Part shown: piece after piece, positions 33,501-41,539 of the stretch
Layout: the number at the start of each line of letters is the position of its first letter
How positions within the stretch are numbered: the first letter of the stretch is position 1
Origin: Rubrivivax sp.
GTDB lineage: Bacteria; Pseudomonadota; Gammaproteobacteria; Burkholderiales; Burkholderiaceae_C
Direction: 5' to 3'
NCBI GenBank assembly: GCA_019635285.1
Contig: JAHBZS010000035.1
Coordinates: 1 to 53,587, forward strand
Length of the DNA: 53,587 nt
Notes under the pieces: model-generated
Database searches by the model: none
What the model was told of the DNA's origin: nothing
The model's input: the letters and a program-made list of their open reading frames with translations, nothing else
Position numbers and translations under genes: made by a program

Positions 33501-33770
33501 CTGCGTGTCCGGGCCCAGCCAGGTCAGGCGCCGGGCCGGGCCACCACTGGCCGGCATCAGCGTCACTTCGGGGTTCTGCTCGTCGCGGCCGATGTAGGCG
33601 ATCCAGCGGCCGTCGGGCGACAGGCAGGGCGTGGACGGCTCCGACAGCCCTGCGGTCAGGCGCAGCGCGACGCCGCCGCCGGTGCCGACGCGCCACAGGT
33701 CGTCGTCGCTGACGAAGACCACGGTGTCGCCGTGCAGCGTGGGGTGTCTCAGGTAGGCGTTGTCGTTCAT
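30555..33770 (-). CDS. Tricorn protease homologue (S41 family)
   Basis: A 1071-residue homologue of tricorn protease, a large cytoplasmic serine peptidase that trims peptides released by other proteases. The N-terminal half is beta-propeller (repeated units such as TPCLSPDGRWIAYIG and DLAWSADGSWLAYS), followed by the PDZ-like domain and the C-terminal catalytic domain. The catalytic residues match those of the archaeal enzyme in kind and spacing: Ser724-His725 (GTSHAYES), Ser950 (NEHAGSDGD) and Glu1008 (GVENHGTDP), the last two 58 apart as in the archaeal protein. No signal peptide is present. It stands alone on this strand between unrelated genes. Should be active. Confidence 0.92.
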   Translation of the reverse strand: MNDNAYLRHPTLHGDTVVFVSDDDLWRVGTGGGVALRLTAGLSEPSTPCLSPDGRWIAYIGRDEQNPEVTLMPASGGPARRLTWLGPDTQVRGWTPQGHILFASTWGQPFFRNHQAYTIAPEGGTPRALNLGQVNHLSFGPGGAMVIGRNTADPARWKRYRGGTAGHLWIDADGSGQFRRMSELQGNLSCPMWIGARVYFLSDAEGVGNLYSCRPDGGDLRRHTDHADYYARNAQSDGQRIVYQCGARLWLLDPASGAHHALQIEVPSARTQAARRFVPAEANLGAVQLHPAGHSLALDVRGKLCTMPLWEGAVRQHGVADGVRYRHGQWLADGKTLVVVSDASGEECLELHGADGVRVLDWPNGPVDSLSAAPVGTRVAIANHRNQLLIGDTASGECRIVDHSDAGRCEDLAWSADGSWLAYSHQATARQRGIKLCEVASGRCHEVTRPEFRDYSPSFDPQGRWLYFLSLRTYDPVYDSVQFEMSFPRAARPYLVALRAGGPAPFEPAPKGLKEEDKDDDKAPATPAPLQVDLDGIAQRIVAFPVAESRFGKLAGAAQGKVLWTVLPIEGQQGRGGHKEGSGRLEVFDFESQRADTLMDRCDDFQLAADHATVLLRDGKRLRAIAVDHREDRREGADEGDAPSRKSGWIDLGRVRVSVDPRLEWRQMLREVWRLQRDHFWVADMSGVDWPAMLQRYEPLLPRVATRAELSDLIWELQGELGTSHAYESDGDHRRPPAVALGHLAADLRLVEADGSYEITRIVRGDSWDAQADSPLHAVGAEARVGERIVAVNGQPVSREVPPQALLVNQAGCKVELTLASGDGAAATRREVLVSTLPDEVPARYREWVERNRAWVHAQSQGRVGYLHLPDMMADGFAEFHRYFGAECDRDALIVDLRYNRGGHVSELLLEKVARKRIAYNVPRWGRTVPYPEESAAGPVVALCNEHAGSDGDIFAHGFKLMGIGPLVGTRTWGGVIGIWPRQLLVDGTETTQPEYSFWFRDVGWGVENHGTDPNIEVDNAPQDAAAGRDRQLETALSTALELAAGRKPALPQMQLRPNLAPPPLPPRPEG

Positions 33771-33890
33771 CGGGCTTCGGGCGTCGCCGGTCCGTCCAGG
33801 CGGGCCGGCAGTATGCCCCTTCGGCGTCGCGCTGGAGACACCGCGAGTTTGCTACCGTCCGGGGTTGAGATCCACTTTCCGGAGACCACC

Positions 33891-34970
33891 ATGAACTACC
33901 GCTGCGCCCACCGCTGGGCCTTCACCCAGTGGGGCGGGGCCCTCGCCGAGAAGAGCGACGAGCTGGCCGCGCCGGCCGGCCATGAGGTGACGGTGCGCGT
34001 GACGCACTGCGGCATGTGCCACTCGGACCTGCACATCCAGATCGGCGGCTTCGACATGGGCGGCGGCAAGCTGTCGTCGCTGGAGCGCAGCGGCACCAAG
34101 CTGCCGGTGACCATGGGCCACGAGATCGGCGGCGAGGTGGTCGAGATCGGCCCCGACGTGAGCAGCGTCAAGGTCGGCGACAAGGTCGTCGTCTATCCGT
34201 GGATCGGCTGCGGCGAATGCCCCACCTGCCTGGCCGGTAACGACCACACCTGCCCGCGCGCCATGCGCAACCTGGGGCTGCAGGCGCCGGGCGGCTATGC
34301 CGACCTGGCGCGCGTGCCGCACGAGCGCTACCTGGTGCCCATCGGCACGCTGGAGCCGGCACGCGCCGCCACCTTCGCCTGTGCCGGCATCACCGCCTAC
34401 GGCGCGGTGCAGAAGCTCGCGCCGCCGACGGCCGAGGACTATGTCGCGGTGGTCGGCTGCGGCGGCGTCGGCATGACCGCGGTGGCGCTGCTGCTGGCCA
34501 CGACGAAGGCCAAGGTCATCGCCGTCGACCCCGATCCGGCCAAGCGCGAGGCGGCGCTGAAGTACGGTGCCGTCGCGGCCTTCGACCCGACCCAGGCCGA
34601 CGCGGCCAAGGCGGTCATCAAGGCGGCCGGCGGCAACGTCGCCGGCGCGCTGGACTTCGTCGGCTCGGAGAGCAGCGTGGCGCTGTCCACCGGCGTGGTG
34701 CGCCGCGGCGGCCAGGTGGTCATCGTCGGGCTGTTCGGCGGCGAGCTGCGCATGCCGCTGCCGATGTTCCCGCTGCGCGGGCTGCAGATCATCGGCTCCT
34801 ACGTGGCCGGGCTGAACGAGCTGCGCGAGCTGATGGCGCTGGCGCAGCGCATCGAGCTGCCGCAGATTCCGTTGACCCTGCGGCCACTGAAGGACGTCAA
34901 CCAAGCGCTGGACGACCTGGCCAAGGGCCGCGTGGTCGGCCGCGTGGTGCTGCAGCCCGACGCGGCCTGA
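33891..34970 (+). CDS. Zinc-dependent alcohol dehydrogenase
   Basis: A 359-residue medium-chain dehydrogenase. The catalytic zinc ligands are in THCGMCHSDLH and TMGHEIGGEVVEIG, and the structural zinc is held by the four cysteines of GCGECPTCLAGNDHTCPR. The NAD(P) fold has VAVVGCGGVGMTAVALLLA, followed by acidic VIAVDPDPAKREAA, which favours NAD over NADP. GGAG stands 8 bases before the ATG at 33891. It oxidises or reduces alcohols/aldehydes; the real substrate is unknown. The MATE exporter gene follows after 34 bases, probably by chance. Confidence 0.92.
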   Translation: MNYRCAHRWAFTQWGGALAEKSDELAAPAGHEVTVRVTHCGMCHSDLHIQIGGFDMGGGKLSSLERSGTKLPVTMGHEIGGEVVEIGPDVSSVKVGDKVVVYPWIGCGECPTCLAGNDHTCPRAMRNLGLQAPGGYADLARVPHERYLVPIGTLEPARAATFACAGITAYGAVQKLAPPTAEDYVAVVGCGGVGMTAVALLLATTKAKVIAVDPDPAKREAALKYGAVAAFDPTQADAAKAVIKAAGGNVAGALDFVGSESSVALSTGVVRRGGQVVIVGLFGGELRMPLPMFPLRGLQIIGSYVAGLNELRELMALAQRIELPQIPLTLRPLKDVNQALDDLAKGRVVGRVVLQPDAA

Positions 34971-35004
34971 AGACCCCCGGGGGACGCACGGGCCGAGCGC
35001 GCGC

Positions 35005-36408
35005 ATGCCGGCCCCGTCCGCCGACCCGGCCGTCGCTGCGGGCGCAGGCCCCGCGGCGGACCCAGACGCACCGGCGCAGGTGCTGCTCGACGGCCCGATC
35101 CTGCGCACCTTGCTGCGCCTGGCCGCGCCCAACGTCGTGGCCATGTCGCTGAGCGTGTGCGTGGGCATCGCCGAGACCTTCTACGTCGGCCTGCTGGGCG
35201 TCACGCCGTTGGCGGCGATGGCGCTGGTGTTCCCCTTCGCCATGCTCACCGGCATGCTGTCGGCCGGCGCGATGGGCGGCGGCGTGTCCTCGGCCGTCAG
35301 CCGCGCGCTCGGCGCCGGCGACCTGGCGCGCGCCCACGCCGTGGCCAAGCATGCGCTGCTCATCGGCGTGCTGGCCGGGCTGGCCTATTCGGCGCTGCTG
35401 CTGGCGCTGCGGCGCTGGCTGTTCAGCACGCTGGGCGGCAGCGGCGCGGTGCTGGACGAGGCGCTGGCCTTCTCCCGCGTGCTGTTCGGCGGCGCGCTCA
35501 GCGTGTGGGTCTTCAACACGCTGGCCTCCATCGTGCGCGGCACCGGCAACATGCGCGTGCCGTCCATCACCATCGGCCTGGTGATGGCGCTGCAGATCGC
35601 CATCGGCGGCGGGCTCGGGCTGGGGCTCGGCCCGCTACCGCGGCTGGGCATGCCCGGGGTGGCGTCGGGGCAGATCCTGGCGATGGCCTTGGGCACGCTG
35701 TTCCTGCTGTGGTACCTGCGCCGCGGCGCCGCCCGCGTGCGCCTGGTGTGGCGCGGCATCCCGGTGCAGCGCGCGCTGTTCTGGGAGATCCTGAAGGTCG
35801 GCGCGGTGTCCTGCCTGTCGCCGCTGCAGTCGGTGTCGACGCTGGTGCTGATGGCCGGCTTCGTGGCGCACGCCGGCGTGCTGCCGCTGGCCGGCTATGC
35901 CATCGGCCAGCGGCTGGAGTTCCTGATGACCACCATCGGTTTCGGCGTCGGCATCGCGTCGATCCCGATGGTCGCCATGGCCATCGGCGCCGGGCAGGTG
36001 GCGCGGGCGCGGCGCGTGGCCTGGACCGCCGGCGCCGTGACGCTGGTGGTGGTGGGGGCGATCGGCGGGGTCGTCGCGCTGGCGCCGGACCTGTGGGGCC
36101 GCATCTTCACCCCGCAGGAAGAGGTGCTGGCCTACACGCGCCAGTTCCTGCACTGGACCGGCCCGCTGTACGGCGTGTTCGGCTTCGGGCTGACGGTGTA
36201 CTTCTCGTCGCAGGGCGCGGGCCGCATGGCCGGCCCGGTGGCCGCGGCGACCTTGCGGCTGGCGCTGGTGGCGCTGGCCGGCAGCTGGCTCACCGCGCGC
36301 GACGCACCGGCCTGGCAGCTGTTTGCGATGGCCATGCTGGCCATGGCCGTCTACGGCGGCACCTGCGCGCTGGCGCTGCGCTACGGCCGCTGGGGGCGGG
36401 CCGCGTGA
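35005..36408 (+). CDS. MATE-family efflux transporter
   Basis: A 467-residue membrane protein of the multidrug and toxic compound extrusion family, with twelve hydrophobic helices in two similar halves. Helix segments such as LLRLAAPNVVAMSLSVCVGIAETFYVGLLG and FPFAMLTGMLSAGAMGGGVSSAVSRALGAG in the first half, and LPLAGYAIGQRLEFLMTTIGFGVGIASIPMVAMAIGAGQ in the second, are typical (NorM-like polysaccharide/drug exporters). It exports toxic cations in exchange for Na+ or H+. The N-terminus is low-complexity (Pro/Ala-rich), so the exact start could be later than 35005. Confidence 0.9.
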   Translation: MPAPSADPAVAAGAGPAADPDAPAQVLLDGPILRTLLRLAAPNVVAMSLSVCVGIAETFYVGLLGVTPLAAMALVFPFAMLTGMLSAGAMGGGVSSAVSRALGAGDLARAHAVAKHALLIGVLAGLAYSALLLALRRWLFSTLGGSGAVLDEALAFSRVLFGGALSVWVFNTLASIVRGTGNMRVPSITIGLVMALQIAIGGGLGLGLGPLPRLGMPGVASGQILAMALGTLFLLWYLRRGAARVRLVWRGIPVQRALFWEILKVGAVSCLSPLQSVSTLVLMAGFVAHAGVLPLAGYAIGQRLEFLMTTIGFGVGIASIPMVAMAIGAGQVARARRVAWTAGAVTLVVVGAIGGVVALAPDLWGRIFTPQEEVLAYTRQFLHWTGPLYGVFGFGLTVYFSSQGAGRMAGPVAAATLRLALVALAGSWLTARDAPAWQLFAMAMLAMAVYGGTCALALRYGRWGRAA

Positions 36409-36426
36409 CCTGAGCGTGGCGCGCGC

Positions 36427-36663
36427 TCAGGCGCGGCCGGAACGGCGGCTGCGCGGCTGCAGCTTGTCGAGTTCGGCCAGCTGCTGCTTCAGCAGCAACA
36501 GCAGCGTGCGCGCATGCTCGACGGGGAGCCGCAGGCAGCTGCTCGGCTCGCCGTCGTCGTGCAACTTGCGGGGCAGCACCAACGCGTCGAGCCGCAGTTC
36601 CAGCAGCCCCTTGTCGTGTCTCATGGATTTCAGGCTCTGCACTTCGATGTCGTAGGGCTTCAC
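36427..36663 (-). CDS. Small hypothetical protein
   Basis: A 78-residue reading frame starting at GTG (36663), with VKPYDIEVQSLKSMRHDKGL at the front, RLDALVLPRKLHDDGEPSSC in the middle, and a coiled-coil-like tail (ARTLLLLLKQQLAELDKLQ) ending in a basic RSRRSGRA. Amino-acid composition and codon use look coding. It is convergent with the MATE gene. The frame is open upstream to 36708 but the extra part looks non-coding. I do not recognise a family; RNA- or DNA-binding through the basic tail is only a guess. Confidence 0.6.
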   Translation of the reverse strand: MKPYDIEVQSLKSMRHDKGLLELRLDALVLPRKLHDDGEPSSCLRLPVEHARTLLLLLKQQLAELDKLQPRSRRSGRA

Positions 36664-36895
36664 GCGGGGCTCCGGTCTGCAACTCGAGGGGATTGTCCGC
36701 CTTGGCATCGAGGCGCCGCCCGGATCGCACGGGACGCAGGAAACACCGAACGGTTGCGCGACAAGCCCATGAGCCCAGTAGCACTACGGGCACAGGCACT
36801 ACGGGCACAGGCGTAAGCTGGTCGCGCCTGGGAATTGCGCGCCATCAGGGCTGATGGCGGGGCTCGACAACAACAGCGACAAAAAGGGGGCGACG
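36664..36895. other. Intergenic region before the Liv-type transporter
   Basis: A 232-base gap between the divergent small protein and the binding-protein gene. It contains two copies in tandem of the 15-mer gcactacgggcacag (36781-36810) but no gene. The transporter promoter should be here; the repeat is in a suitable place to matter for it. Confidence 0.6.
36781..36810. repeat. 15-bp perfect tandem duplication
   Basis: gcactacgggcacag occurs twice without a gap, 86-115 bases upstream of the binding-protein ATG. A further partial match (gtagcac) precedes it. Perfect identity suggests recent duplication; it may be an operator pair or just slippage. Confidence 0.85.
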
Positions 36896-38107
36896 ATGCA
36901 ACGCAAGCACTCGTTCTTGCTTTCCTGGTTCTTTGCGGCGGTGCTGTCCGCCATGCCGGCCGTGTCGGCCTGGGCGCAGGACATCGTGCTCGGCGCCTCG
37001 GTGCAGTTGACGGGGCCAGTGGCCAACACCGGCCGCTATTACCGCGATGCCTACCAGATGGTCATCGACAAGATCAACGCCGAAGGCGGCGTCAAGGTCG
37101 ATGGCAAGGCGCACAAGCTGGCGCTCAAGCTGTACGACAACCAGTCGGACGTGAACCTGTCGGTACGGCAGTACACGCAACTGGTCACGCAGGACAAGGT
37201 GAACCTGCTGCTGGGCGGTTTTGCCAGCAACTTCCAGCTGGCCGATTCGGTGGTGGCCGAGAAATACCGCATCCCGATGATGCAGGGCGGCGGCGCCTCC
37301 AACGAGATCTTCTCGCGCGGCTTCAAGTACATCTTCGGCACGCTGGCGCCGGCCAGCAACTACTTCGGCAGCACCTTGCAGATGATGAAGGCGCTGAAGG
37401 ATCCGCCCAAGTCGGTGGCGCTGCTGTATGCCGACGATTCCTTCGACGTCTCCACCGCCGAGGGCACGCGCGCGCTGGCCAAGCAGGCCGGCTTCAACCT
37501 GGTGATGGACGAGCGCTACAGCAGCAACACCAGCGACTTCAGCACGCTGCTGTCGCAGGTCAAGGCCAAGAACGTGGACGCGGTGCTGGTGGCCGGCCAC
37601 GAGACGGAGATCCTCAATTTCGTGCGCAACGCCAAGAGCCTGGCCATCGCGCCCAAGATGTACTCGTTCACCGTCGGCGTGCCTAGCGAGGACTTTCGCA
37701 AGGCACTCGGCAAGGACGCCGACTACGCCTTCGGCATGACCGCCTGGCTGCCCACGGCCTCGCTGAAGGACCGCTGGTTCGGCGACGCCGAGCAGTTCGC
37801 CAAGGCCTACAAGGCCAAGTACGGTTACGACCCCGACTACCACGCCGCCTCGGGCGCAGCCGACGTGGAGGCGCTGGTGATGGCCATCGAGAAAGCCGGC
37901 AGCCTGGACCCGCAGAAGGTGCGCGACGCGCTGGCCAGCAGCCAGTTCGACAGCCTGTACGGCCCGATCGCCTTCGCTGCCAACGGGCAGATCAACCTGC
38001 CGCAACTGGTCATCCAGGTGCAGGACGGCCAGGTCGCCGAGGTCTACAACGCCAAGGGCTTCGTCACGCCGCCGAAGTACCCCATGCCGGCCTGGAACGC
38101 GCGCTGA
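36896..38107 (+). CDS. livK: Branched-chain amino-acid-type ABC transporter binding protein
   Basis: A 403-residue periplasmic binding protein of the LivJ/LivK class (type I fold). A signal peptide is evident ([20 protein letters not shown], cleaved after AWAQ). The mature part begins [23 protein letters not shown], where the Ser/Thr-rich loop that holds amino-acid ligands lies; [32 protein letters not shown] follows. An ATG at 36854 is in frame but the signal peptide places the start at 36896. It heads a five-gene transporter operon (binding protein, two permeases, two ATPases). The ligand could be a branched-chain amino acid, an amide, urea or an aromatic acid; the type alone does not tell. 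Confidence 0.9.
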   Translation: MQRKHSFLLSWFFAAVLSAMPAVSAWAQDIVLGASVQLTGPVANTGRYYRDAYQMVIDKINAEGGVKVDGKAHKLALKLYDNQSDVNLSVRQYTQLVTQDKVNLLLGGFASNFQLADSVVAEKYRIPMMQGGGASNEIFSRGFKYIFGTLAPASNYFGSTLQMMKALKDPPKSVALLYADDSFDVSTAEGTRALAKQAGFNLVMDERYSSNTSDFSTLLSQVKAKNVDAVLVAGHETEILNFVRNAKSLAIAPKMYSFTVGVPSEDFRKALGKDADYAFGMTAWLPTASLKDRWFGDAEQFAKAYKAKYGYDPDYHAASGAADVEALVMAIEKAGSLDPQKVRDALASSQFDSLYGPIAFAANGQINLPQLVIQVQDGQVAEVYNAKGFVTPPKYPMPAWNAR

Positions 38108-38158
38108 TCCGGCCCATCGGGTGAACGACGCCGCCACGGCGCACGCTTTGGGCCCGCC

Positions 38159-39022
38159 TTGGAACTGCTCACGCAAGTCCTTGCCAACGGCCTGCTGCTG
38201 GGTGGGTTGTATGCGGTGATGGCGCTGGGTCTGGCGCTGGTGTGGGGCGTGCTCAACATCGTCAACCTGGCGCACGGCTCCTTCATCATGCTGGGCGCCT
38301 ACTGCTCCTGGCACCTGTTCCACACGCTGCACATCGACCCCTTCCTGGGGCTGCCGATCACGGCGGCGGTGATGTTCGCGGTGGGCTACGTGGTGCAGCG
38401 CGGCCTGCTGAACCTGATCGTGCGCGCGCCGATGTTCAACACGCTGCTGCTGACTTTCGGGCTGGACGTGGTGCTGACTTACCTCGCGCAGCTGGCCTTC
38501 TCGGCCGACTTCCGTGCCATCAACCCCGCCTACGCCGGCAACCAGGTGCATGTGGGGCCGGTGGTGCTGCCCGTCGTGCGGCTGGGCGCGTTCGCCGTGG
38601 CGCTGGCGCTGACCCTCGGCATGTGGCTGGCCTTGCTGCACACGCGGCTGGGGCGGGCCATTCGCGCCACGGCGCAGAACCTGGTGGCGGCACGGTTGTA
38701 CGGCGTGGAGCCGCGCCAGCTGTACGCGCTGACCTTCGCCATCGGCATCGCGCTGGCCGGCACCGCGGGGGGCCTCTACGGCACGGTGTCGCAGATCAAC
38801 CCGTACATCGGCGCGTCGCTGACGCTCAAGTCCTTTGCCATCGCCATCATCGGCGGGCTGGACAACCCGCTGGGCGTGCTGGTGGGCGGCCTGTTCCTGG
38901 GCGTGGTGGAAGCGCTGACCACGCTGTACGTCGGGCCCACTTTCGTCGACGTGGCCAGCTTCGGTATCCTGGCGCTGGTGCTGATCGTGCGGCCCACGGG
39001 CCTGCTGGGGAAGGCCGCATGA
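38159..39022 (+). CDS. livH: Branched-chain-type ABC permease LivH
   Basis: A 287-residue inner-membrane permease with about eight helices. LLGGLYAVMALGLALVWGVLNIVNLAHGSFIMLGAY at the front is the LivH hallmark, and GLDNPLGVLVGGLFLGVVEALTTLY near the end contains the family EAA-like loop. TTG at 38159 is the only plausible start near the first helix (LELLTQVLANGLLLGG). Overlaps the livM-type gene by four bases (ATGA at 39019-39022). Pairs with LivM to form the membrane channel. Confidence 0.9.
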   Translation: MELLTQVLANGLLLGGLYAVMALGLALVWGVLNIVNLAHGSFIMLGAYCSWHLFHTLHIDPFLGLPITAAVMFAVGYVVQRGLLNLIVRAPMFNTLLLTFGLDVVLTYLAQLAFSADFRAINPAYAGNQVHVGPVVLPVVRLGAFAVALALTLGMWLALLHTRLGRAIRATAQNLVAARLYGVEPRQLYALTFAIGIALAGTAGGLYGTVSQINPYIGASLTLKSFAIAIIGGLDNPLGVLVGGLFLGVVEALTTLYVGPTFVDVASFGILALVLIVRPTGLLGKAA

Positions 39023-39972
39023 AAGCCTGGCAATGGATAGCGCTTGCCGTTGCGCTGGCGGTGCTGGTGAGCCTGCCGTGGTGGGGCTCGCCGGTGCTGC
39101 TGCAGTTCGCCATCAACGCGCTGTTGCTGGCCGTGCTGGCGCAGGGCTGGAACATCATCGGCGGCTACACGGGCTACGCGTCCTTCGGCAACTCGGTGTT
39201 CTATGGCCTGGGCAGCTACGGCGTGGCGATTGCGATGGCGCAGTGGCACCTGCCGTTTGCCGTGGGCCTGGGCTTCGGCGTGCTGCTGGCGGTGGTGTTT
39301 GCGCTGCTGCTGGGCGTGCCGGTGTTGCGGCTGCGCGGGCACTACTTCGCCATCGCCACGCTGGCGCTCGCCGGGGTGATGGCGGCCATCGTCTCCAACG
39401 TGCCGCTGGCCGGCCAGAACATCGGCCTGGTGCTGCCGCCGCTGAACAACGACCGCCTGTTCTACGGCCTGTCGCTGGCGTTGATGCTCGTCGCCACCGG
39501 CGTGGTCTACTGGCTCACGCGCAGCCGCTTCGGCTTCGGGTTGATCGCCATCCGCGAGAACGAGGACGGCGCGGCGGTGATGGGCGTCAACACCACGCTG
39601 TACAAGGTGCTGGCCTTCACGCTGTCGGGCGTGCTCAGCAGCCTGGCCGGCGGCATCCACGCGTACTGGATCACCTTCATCGACCCGGAGAGCGCGTTCG
39701 ACATCGGCCTGAACGTCAAGATGATCATCATGGCCGTGTTCGGCGGCGCGGGCACGGTGCTGGGGCCGGTGATCGGCGCGTTCACGCTGTCGGCGATCTC
39801 GGAGTGGCTGTCCAGCGAGGTCACCAGCATCGCCACGCTGTTCTTCGGCGTGGTCATCATCGCCGCGGTGGTGCTGATGCCGCGCGGGCTGGCGGACCTG
39901 GCGCGCCGCGCGCGCGAGGGCACGCTCACCTGGCGCTACCTGGGCGAGAACGTGCGGGCGAACAAGCTGTGA
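39019..39972 (+). CDS. livM: Branched-chain-type ABC permease LivM
   Basis: A 317-residue permease with about ten helices. The characteristic blocks are AQGWNIIGGYTGYASFGNSVFYGLGSYGVAIA and LRLRGHYFAIATLALAGVMA in the first half, and RENEDGAAVMGVNTTLYKVLAFTLSGVLSSLAGGIHAYWI (EAA loop) and FGGAGTVLGPVIGAFTLSAISEWL later. Start ATG at 39019 overlaps the previous stop; its own stop overlaps the LivG start codon (GTGA at 39969-39972). Confidence 0.92.
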   Translation: MKAWQWIALAVALAVLVSLPWWGSPVLLQFAINALLLAVLAQGWNIIGGYTGYASFGNSVFYGLGSYGVAIAMAQWHLPFAVGLGFGVLLAVVFALLLGVPVLRLRGHYFAIATLALAGVMAAIVSNVPLAGQNIGLVLPPLNNDRLFYGLSLALMLVATGVVYWLTRSRFGFGLIAIRENEDGAAVMGVNTTLYKVLAFTLSGVLSSLAGGIHAYWITFIDPESAFDIGLNVKMIIMAVFGGAGTVLGPVIGAFTLSAISEWLSSEVTSIATLFFGVVIIAAVVLMPRGLADLARRAREGTLTWRYLGENVRANKL

Positions 39973-40721
39973 GCGCGTTGGCCGTGGACCCGGTGCTCGA
40001 AGTCCGCCACGTCACGCGGCGCTTCGCCGGCCTGGTGGCCGTGCACGACGTGAGCTTCGCGCTGGCGCCGGGCGAGGTGCTGGGCCTGATCGGCCCCAAC
40101 GGCGCGGGCAAGACCACCGTGATCAGCCTGATCAGCGGCACGCTGGAGCCGAACGAGGGCGAACTGCTGTTCGACGGCCGCGTGGTCACGCGGCTGCCGG
40201 CGTACCGGCGTGCGCGCCTGGGCATCGGCCGCACCTTCCAGATCATGCGGCCGTTCCCCGGCCTGTCGGTGCTGGACAACGTGGCCATCGGCGCGCTCTT
40301 CGGCCACCAGGGCGGGCAGGCGGATCTGGAGCGAGCGCGCGAAGCCGCACGCGAGTGCCTGGACTTCGTCGGCCTGGGCGGCTTCGCCCAGCAGCGCGCC
40401 GACGAGCTGGGCGGACCGGGCCGCAAGCGCCTGGAACTGGCCAAGGCGCTGGCCATGAAGCCGCGCCTGCTGCTGTGCGACGAGGTGATGGCGGGCCTGA
40501 ACCACGTCGAGATCGAAGAGGTCATCGCGGTGATCCGCAAGGTGCGCGAGCAAGGCATCAGCGTGCTGGTGATCGAGCACGTCATCAAGGCCATCCGCAG
40601 CCTGTCGGACCGGCTGCTGGTGCTGCACCATGGCGAGTTGATCGCCGACGGCGCGCCCGACCAGGTTCTGGCCGACGCCACGGTGGTGCAGGCCTACCTG
40701 GGCGCGAGGCGCCGGCCATGA
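39969..40721 (+). CDS. livG: Branched-chain-type ABC ATPase LivG
   Basis: A 250-residue ATPase that powers the transporter. Walker A is GPNGAGKTT (about residues 43-51) and the Walker B region LLLCDEVMAGLNHVEIEEV is present. The usual signature LSGGQ is replaced by ELGGPGRKRLELAKAL; a KRLELA-type signature followed by DEVMAGL is seen, to my knowledge, in other LivG proteins of this group and is not a sign of decay. The switch histidine is in VLVIEHVIKAI. GTG start at 39969, overlapping livM. Works with LivF as a heterodimer. Confidence 0.88.
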   Translation: MSALAVDPVLEVRHVTRRFAGLVAVHDVSFALAPGEVLGLIGPNGAGKTTVISLISGTLEPNEGELLFDGRVVTRLPAYRRARLGIGRTFQIMRPFPGLSVLDNVAIGALFGHQGGQADLERAREAARECLDFVGLGGFAQQRADELGGPGRKRLELAKALAMKPRLLLCDEVMAGLNHVEIEEVIAVIRKVREQGISVLVIEHVIKAIRSLSDRLLVLHHGELIADGAPDQVLADATVVQAYLGARRRP

Positions 40722-41452
40722 GCGCCGTGCCGGCTGGCTCCGCCGAGGCCTTGCTGCGGGTCGACCAGGTGTCGGCCGGCTACGGCCTGATGCCGGTGCT
40801 GCAGGGCCTGTCGATCGAGGTGCGGGCGGCGGAGATCGTGGCACTGGTGGGCAGCAACGGCGCGGGCAAGACCACGCTGCTGCGCGTGCTCTCGCGCCTG
40901 CTGCCCTGCACCGGCACGCTGCGTTTCAACGGCCAGGACCTGCTGCCCATGACGCCGGACCAGGCCTTCGGCCACGGCCTGGTGCAGGTGCCCGAGGGGC
41001 GCCAGTTGTTCGACCGCATGTCGGTGCAGGACAACCTGCTGATGGGCGCCTATCGCCGGCACGACAAGGCGGCGGCGGCGCAGGACCTGGAGCGCATGTA
41101 CACGCTGTTTCCGCGTCTGGGCGAGCGCCGTCGCCAGCTGGCGGGCAGCCTGTCGGGCGGCGAGCAGCAGATGTGCGCGATGGCGCGCGCGCTGATGGCC
41201 GCGCCGGTGCTGATGATGATCGACGAGATGAGCCTGGGGCTGGCGCCGGTGGTCGTCGACCAGCTGGTCGAGGTGCTGGCCCAGATCCGCCAGCACGGCG
41301 TCACCGTGCTGCTGGTGGAGCAGGACGTGCAGGTGGCGCTGGGTGCGGCCGACCGCGCCTACGTCATCGAAAGCGGCCAGGTCACGTTGGACGGCCCGGC
41401 GCGCGCGCTGGTCGACGACCCCGCGGTGCAGCAGGCCTATCTGGGCGGGTGA
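40718..41452 (+). CDS. livF: Branched-chain-type ABC ATPase LivF
   Basis: A 244-residue ATPase with standard motifs: Walker A GSNGAGKTT, Q-loop LVQVPEGRQLFDRMSVQDNL, signature SLSGGEQQMCAMARALM, Walker B VLMMIDEMSLGLAP and switch His replaced by Gln in LLVEQDVQVAL, as is normal for LivF. Start overlaps the LivG stop (ATGA at 40718-40721). It closes the five-gene transporter operon. The next gene, a large regulator, starts 87 bases later in the same direction and may or may not be co-transcribed. Confidence 0.92.
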   Translation: MSAVPAGSAEALLRVDQVSAGYGLMPVLQGLSIEVRAAEIVALVGSNGAGKTTLLRVLSRLLPCTGTLRFNGQDLLPMTPDQAFGHGLVQVPEGRQLFDRMSVQDNLLMGAYRRHDKAAAAQDLERMYTLFPRLGERRRQLAGSLSGGEQQMCAMARALMAAPVLMMIDEMSLGLAPVVVDQLVEVLAQIRQHGVTVLLVEQDVQVALGAADRAYVIESGQVTLDGPARALVDDPAVQQAYLGG

Positions 41453-41539
41453 TCCGAAGCGCCACTTGCAACCGGTGCCTGGCGCATCGGTCGGGCTTCG
41501 GCGAGGCCGGCCACACCGGCCCGCTAGACTCGTCCGATC

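Noticed and set aside
29502-33890. A plus-strand open frame running continuously through the dioxygenase and the antisense of the tricorn gene into the alcohol dehydrogenase
   Set aside because: Only the last 360 codons (from 33891) encode a protein; the rest is out of frame or antisense to well-supported genes, so this is not a giant fusion.
39969-40721. Unusual ABC signature in the LivG protein as a sign of a broken ATPase
   Set aside because: Walker A, Walker B and switch residues are intact, and a KRLELA-type signature with DEVMAGL is, to my knowledge, normal for a LivG subgroup.
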